DNA of 6,723 nucleotides from Planctomycetaceae bacterium (lineage in GTDB: Bacteria; Planctomycetota; Planctomycetia; Pirellulales; JAEUIK01), in contig WGDQ01000168.1 of the NCBI GenBank assembly GCA_015493185.1, positions 1 through 6,723 of the forward strand, in the 5' to 3' direction. Below the pieces are notes generated by a model that was not told the origin of the DNA, ran no database searches, and worked only from the letters and a program-made list of their open reading frames with translations. Below, piece after piece: positions 5,545 through 6,723 of this stretch. How positions within the stretch are numbered: position 1 is the stretch's first letter; the number at the start of each line of letters is the position of its first letter. The translations under genes were made by a program, and so were the position numbers.

Positions 5545-5559
5545 TGCGATCCTATCGCA
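5545..5559. promoter_or_regulatory. Perfect 6-bp-arm palindrome over the katG -10 region
   Basis: TGCGAT and ATCGCA flank a three-base centre (5551-5553). The site covers the candidate katG -10 box (5549-5554). A regulator bound here would hinder polymerase, so this may be a repressor site or an additional OxyR site. The assignment is inferred from symmetry and position. Confidence 0.4.
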
Positions 5560-5578
5560 AGAACGGCGTTGCGTCCAA
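5549..5578 (-). promoter_or_regulatory. Candidate katG promoter
   Basis: Read on the minus strand, TTGGAC (5578-5573) and TAGGAT (5554-5549) are 18 bases apart. Both boxes deviate from consensus, as is common for a promoter that needs an activator. The palindromic cluster at 5586-5615 lies immediately upstream of the -35 box, the usual place for OxyR to contact polymerase. The 5' leader would be roughly 30 bases. Confidence 0.45.
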
Positions 5579-5597
5579 TGCATGGATGTCATACTAT
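5569..5597 (+). promoter_or_regulatory. Candidate oxyR promoter, back-to-back with the katG promoter
   Basis: TTGCGT (5569-5574) and TACTAT (5592-5597) are separated by 17 bases. The -35 box overlaps that of the katG promoter by two bases. The -10 box forms part of the palindrome CATAC-TAT-GTATG (5590-5602), so OxyR bound there would repress its own gene while activating katG, the standard arrangement for divergent LysR-type regulators. Confidence 0.45.
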
Positions 5598-5615
5598 GTA
5601 TGCATGACATGCATA
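5586..5615. promoter_or_regulatory. Probable OxyR operator cluster
   Basis: Overlapping dyads are present. CATAC-TAT-GTATG is centred at 5596, TATGCAT-GAC-ATGCATA is centred at 5607, and ATGTCAT (5586-5592) is inverted as ATGACAT (5604-5610). The first two centres are 11 bases apart, about one helical turn, as expected for an extended OxyR tetramer site. A further ATGCAT lies at 5578-5583. The sequence is not a literal match to the E. coli ATAG-N7-CTAT site, so the assignment rests on symmetry, spacing and the adjacent oxyR gene. Confidence 0.55.
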
Positions 5616-5660
5616 TCCGGTCTGTGCGCAAGCGACCGTGGAAGCGACAAGGAGTCCGTG

Positions 5661-6542
5661 ATGGAGTTGCAGCAGTTGAAATATTTCCTGCACGTGGTCG
5701 AAGAAGGGAACTTCACGCGAGCGGCAGAGCGACTCGGGATTTCCCAGTCGGCGCTGAGTCGGTCGGTTCAGAAGCTGGAGGAGGAGTTGGGCCGGTCTTT
5801 GTTGGAGCGTAAACCGCGTTCGGTGTCGTTGACAGAGGCCGGAACGCTGATGCTGGGGCGAGCAAGACAGGTTTTAGCGATTCTGGAGGACACGCGAGCG
5901 GAGATCGTCGACGACGGTCAAACGGGCACGCTGCGCGTCGGGGCCATTCCCACGATCGGGCCTTATTTCCTGCCCCAGGTGCTTCGGAGATTCGCTCGGT
6001 CTTACCCCCGCGCAACAGTTCTCGTCCGTGAAGAGACGACCGATCGGCTCCTAAAGAGCTGTCAGGAGGGGGACGTCGATGTAGCGGTCATTGCTCTTCC
6101 GGTCGAAGCGCGATACCTGGAAATCGAAAAGCTGTTCGAAGAAGAGCTGCTCTTGGTTCTTCCTCACCAACATGAACTGGCGAGCAAGGACAAAATCCTG
6201 TTCGACGAACTCCAGTCTCATCCGTTTGTATTGCTCCACGAAGTGCACTGCCTTACCGATCAGCTCCTGACCTTCTGCCGCCAGCGGGCGTTTCAGCCGG
6301 TTGCCGTCGAACGGGCGAGCCAGTTGAGCATGGTTTTGGAGTTGGTGGCGCTGGGGCATGGGATTTCGTTCGTCCCGGCGATGGCTCGGAGGCTCGATCG
6401 TGCGAGGCGACGGGTCTATCGGTCGGTCGCCCGCCCGAAGCCGCATCGTCAGGTAGCCGTCGCCTGGAATCCATACCGCTTTCAGAGCCGGCTGCAACAG
6501 GCGTTCTTGCAGCACCTTCGTGAGGAGTCGGTACTCACCTGA
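5661..6542 (+). CDS. oxyR: OxyR-type hydrogen-peroxide-sensing LysR regulator
   Basis: A 293-residue LysR-family regulator. Residues 1-60 are the winged helix-turn-helix (MELQQLKYFLHVVEEGNFTR, then AAERLGISQSALSRSVQKLE). From about residue 90 comes the effector domain with LRVGAIPTIGPYFLP, matching the IPT-GPYLLP stretch of OxyR (T98). HCLTDQLLTFC places C197 and C206 nine residues apart in the same H-C-L-x-D-Q-x3-F-C context as the redox cysteines C199/C208 of E. coli OxyR. A peroxide-driven disulfide switch is therefore expected, and ELVALGHGISFVPA follows as usual. The start at 5661 has AAGGAG (5649-5654) at ideal spacing. The frame stays open upstream to 5355, but that part antisenses the katG signal sequence and is not coding. 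The gene is divergent from katG, its classical target. Confidence 0.93.
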   Translation: MELQQLKYFLHVVEEGNFTRAAERLGISQSALSRSVQKLEEELGRSLLERKPRSVSLTEAGTLMLGRARQVLAILEDTRAEIVDDGQTGTLRVGAIPTIGPYFLPQVLRRFARSYPRATVLVREETTDRLLKSCQEGDVDVAVIALPVEARYLEIEKLFEEELLLVLPHQHELASKDKILFDELQSHPFVLLHEVHCLTDQLLTFCRQRAFQPVAVERASQLSMVLELVALGHGISFVPAMARRLDRARRRVYRSVARPKPHRQVAVAWNPYRFQSRLQQAFLQHLREESVLT

Positions 6543-6555
6543 TGGCGGATGGCTG

Positions 6556-6588
6556 GAGGCGTGCGGTAGCTGCAACGCTCCGTATTTT
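6556..6588 (+). terminator. Weak candidate terminator after oxyR
   Basis: GAGGCGT (6556-6562) can pair with ACGCTC (6575-6580) with a single bulged G, followed after four bases by TTTT (6585-6588). The stem is short and imperfect, so this may be only a weak terminator. Read-through from oxyR into the gene at 6668 is possible. Confidence 0.25.
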
Positions 6589-6643
6589 GGCTTGCCCGTG
6601 AGTGGGAGGCTGCGTAGAATCGGTGGGCACCTGACGCGTTCCC

Positions 6644-6658
6644 GCTTCCCCAGGAAGC
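6644..6658 (+). promoter_or_regulatory. Hairpin enclosing the candidate yifB ribosome-binding site
   Basis: GCTTCC (6644-6649) and GGAAGC (6653-6658) form a perfect six-pair stem with a three-base loop. The purine arm contains the AGGAAG (6652-6657) that would serve as Shine-Dalgarno for the ATG at 6668. A second GGAA at 6660-6663 lies outside the stem but very close to the start. Regulation by folding is possible but not demonstrated. Confidence 0.35.
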
Positions 6659-6667
6659 TGGAATGCC

Positions 6668-6723
6668 ATGCTTGCAAAACTGAAGACCTTCACTCTGCTG
6701 GGCATCGACGCCTATCCCGTCGA
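6668..6723 (+). CDS. yifB: YifB-family Mg-chelatase-like AAA ATPase, N-terminus only
   Basis: Only the first 18 codons are in the window: MLAKLKTFTLLGIDAYPV. Planctomycete YifB/ComM proteins begin with nearly this peptide (MLAKLKTF-LLGIDA-PVEVEV), continuing into the N-terminal domain of a Lon-protease-like fold and then a Mg-chelatase-type AAA+ ATPase domain, none of which can be seen here. ComM is a helicase that assists integration of DNA in natural transformation; whether the planctomycete protein does the same is unknown. The start is supported by the family N-terminus. The ribosome-binding site is either AGGAAG at 6652-6657, rather distant and inside a hairpin, or GGAA at 6660-6663. The gap of 125 bases after oxyR and a weak terminator suggest independent transcription. 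Confidence 0.7.
   Translation, partial: MLAKLKTFTLLGIDAYPV

Noticed and set aside
5355..5660. Upstream in-frame extension of oxyR
   Set aside because: It would run through the promoter region and antisense to the katG signal peptide. The LysR family N-terminus and a strong ribosome-binding site place the start at 5661.
1..6723. CRISPR arrays, tRNA or rRNA genes, insertion-sequence ends
   Set aside because: No regularly spaced repeats, no cloverleaf pattern and no transposase or terminal inverted repeats were seen on either strand.

Overview
The window looks like chromosomal DNA from a planctomycete, most likely a Pirellula/Rhodopirellula-type lineage. Four things suggest this: a secreted von Willebrand-type protein with a C-terminal VPEP sorting tail (PEP-CTERM), a catalase-peroxidase with a signal peptide, a YifB N-terminus starting MLAKLKTFTLLGIDAYPV, and a hydrolase C-terminus of a kind I associate with that phylum. 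The taxonomic call rests on recalled family resemblance, not on a search.

Layout. (1) Bases 2-289 (+) are the 3' end of a probable alpha/beta-hydrolase gene. (2) Bases 361-1030 (-) hold a PIN-domain toxin followed by an overlapping small partner protein. This block lies between two copies of the last 21 codons of the hydrolase gene (226-289 and 1137-1200, 61 of 64 bases identical, offset 911). (3) Bases 1215-1811 (-) are a HigB/HigA toxin-antitoxin operon with a good promoter whose spacer contains a perfect palindrome. The predicted transcript is almost leaderless. (4) Bases 1812-2143 have no gene but contain a terminator-like hairpin and a 12-bp stem in front of the next gene. (5) Bases 2144-2923 (+) encode a DUF1194/vWA PEP-CTERM surface protein. 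(6) Bases 2924-3097 form a structured convergent intergenic region. (7) Bases 3098-5509 (-) are katG with an N-terminal signal peptide and a second well-formed translation start just after it. (8) Bases 5510-5660 are a palindrome-rich divergent control region. (9) Bases 5661-6542 (+) are an OxyR-type LysR regulator with both redox cysteines. (10) Bases 6668-6723 (+) are the beginning of yifB.

Functionally, the right half is a peroxide-defence unit. OxyR senses hydrogen peroxide and probably controls katG and itself through operators in the shared intergenic region. KatG removes the peroxide, perhaps in both periplasm and cytoplasm. The left half is a small toxin-antitoxin accretion zone at the 3' end of a housekeeping-like gene, with a duplicated gene end marking a past insertion or recombination.

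I see no clear undescribed multi-gene system. The most informative oddities are the duplicated gene end around the PIN module, the two ribosome-binding sites of katG, and the operator layout of the oxyR-katG and higBA promoters.
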